This document shows, one piece after another, positions 63,202-64,000 of a stretch of DNA of 64,000 bases. Location of the stretch: positions 124,001-188,000 of the forward strand of contig NZ_SRUO01000005.1 in NCBI RefSeq assembly GCF_004791025.1. Reading direction: 5' to 3'. How positions within the stretch are numbered: position 1 is the first letter of the stretch; each line of letters starts with the position of its first letter. The notes under the pieces are model-generated. The model ran no database searches, was not told where the DNA came from, and saw only the letters and a list, made by a program, of their open reading frames with translations. This DNA is from Mesorhizobium sp. M4B.F.Ca.ET.203.01.1.1 (GTDB lineage Bacteria > Pseudomonadota > Alphaproteobacteria > Rhizobiales > Rhizobiaceae). A program made the position numbers and the translations under genes.

Positions 63202-64000
63202 GTGGACCAGATTGTCAATCCGCCAAAGACGGAATCGGATTCCGCCATCGAGACGGCGCTTGGCCTCGACCATCAGGGCCTGCGCAGAACACGCCGTCGC
63301 GGCTGGCTCTATGCCCTGTTGGCGCTGACCGCCGTTGCCGCCGCTTTTGCCGGCTACCAATTGTATTCAGCTTCTCCAGCCAGGATTGATTATACCACGG
63401 TGCCGGCCACAGTCGCCGACCTCACCGTCCAGGTCTCGGCCACCGGCACGCTGCAGCCCCTCACCCAGGTCGACATCTCCAGCGAGCTTTCGGGCGTCGT
63501 CCGATCGGTCGCGGTCGAGGAGAATCAACGGGTCAAGAAAGGCGACGTGCTGGCGACGCTCGACACCGCCAAGCTCGAAGTTCAGATCGAGCGCGCCGAA
63601 GCGTCGGCCAGGGCGGCCGCGGCCAGTGTCGAGGACGCCACGGTGACGCTGAAGGAGAACGAGAACGCGCTGACACGCGCGAACGAGCTCACCAAGCGCG
63701 GCATGGCGACCGACCAGTCGCTCGAGGCGGCGACCGCGACGCGCGACCGCGCCAAGGCTGCGCGAGACAGCGCCGAGGCCAACCTTGCCATCGCCAATGC
63801 CGACCTCAAGGCGCAGCAGACCGATCTCGCCAAGAGCACGATCTACGCGCCGATCGACGGCATCGTGCTGACCCGTTCGGTCGACCCCGGCCAGACGGTC
63901 GCCTCCTCGCTGCAGGCGCCGGTGCTGTTCATCATTGCCGCCGACCTGAGGAACATGGAACTGCAGGCTGCGGTCGACGAGGCCGATATCGGCTCGGTCA
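63202..64000 (+). CDS. RND/MacA-type efflux periplasmic adaptor, N-terminal part
   Basis: The first 266 residues of a HlyD-family adaptor. One N-terminal membrane helix (GWLYALLALTAVAAAFAGYQ), then a first barrel-sandwich half (LTVQVSATGTLQPLTQVDISSELSG with VKKGDVLATLD), a coiled-coil hairpin (about residues 120-210), and the second half (STIYAPIDGIVLTRSVDPGQTV). It joins an inner-membrane pump with an outer-membrane channel; the MacA pattern suggests a MacB-like ABC partner beyond the window. GTG start with AGGGG 6 bases before. Confidence 0.85.
   Translation, partial: MDQIVNPPKTESDSAIETALGLDHQGLRRTRRRGWLYALLALTAVAAAFAGYQLYSASPARIDYTTVPATVADLTVQVSATGTLQPLTQVDISSELSGVVRSVAVEENQRVKKGDVLATLDTAKLEVQIERAEASARAAAASVEDATVTLKENENALTRANELTKRGMATDQSLEAATATRDRAKAARDSAEANLAIANADLKAQQTDLAKSTIYAPIDGIVLTRSVDPGQTVASSLQAPVLFIIAADLRNMELQAAVDEADIGSV

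Overview
The window looks like the chromosome of a high-GC alphaproteobacterium of the order Hyphomicrobiales, most like Mesorhizobium. The evidence is the short class-II ProRS without an editing domain, the complete nuoA-N operon with extra rhizobial-type ORFs, an aerobic cob operon behind a cobalamin riboswitch, alphaproteobacterial LexA boxes (GTTC-N7-GTTC), and a repeat family that encodes an 'ISPLEGEM'-type peptide. The genus is an inference; no rRNA gene is present.

Bases 1-16628 are the integrase-proximal part of a temperate prophage whose left end lies outside the window. A divergent immunity region (about 6080-7120) holds a Cro-like gene, a repressor-like gene and four operator sites of the form TTCGCA-N5-TGCGAA, two in each of two promoter regions. 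Leftward from it run small genes for replication, a RusA resolvase, a GcrA-like regulator and a NusG-like factor; a strong promoter lies just downstream of the last one, as in the lambda Q/pR' arrangement. Rightward runs a tightly overlapping operon with a Rad52-like annealing protein, DUF968 nuclease, two DNA methyltransferases, a 3'-5' exoribonuclease-domain fusion and a tyrosine integrase. The integrase abuts the 3' end of tRNA-Leu(GAG), the probable attachment site. A candidate phage small RNA sits between the repressor and the rightward operon.

From 16.7 to 26.7 kb are housekeeping genes: lipB, an M50 metalloprotease, lolD/lolC, proS, a DUF1467 protein, methylmalonyl-CoA epimerase, ribonuclease J and birA. 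Hidden here are a 28-codon membrane micro-ORF under a double LexA box (19129-19272) and a candidate structured RNA with an orphan terminator (about 23068-23218).

From 26.7 to 43.2 kb, on the minus strand, is the whole complex I operon (nuoA to nuoN in transcription order). It contains three additions: an S23-type four-helix-bundle gene between nuoD and nuoC flanked by inverted short repeats, a protein between nuoF and nuoG that shares its C-terminal helix-hairpin-helix module with an unusually long NuoE, and an 85-aa membrane ORF between nuoI and nuoH.

From 43.5 to 61 kb, on the plus strand, come a YcaQ-like glycosylase, then promoter, cobalamin riboswitch, a DUF1636 gene, cobW, cobN, cobG, cobH, cobI, cobJ, (cobK on the opposite strand), cobL, cobE, cobM, cobA, cobB, cobS and cobT. 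Together these cover most of aerobic corrin-ring synthesis, cobalt chelation and nucleotide-loop assembly. Three palindromic repeat elements are inserted in frame in cobN (two) and cobG (one). The window ends with an accessory gene, tRNA-Lys(CTT), a PhzF-family gene and the start of a HlyD/MacA-type efflux adaptor.
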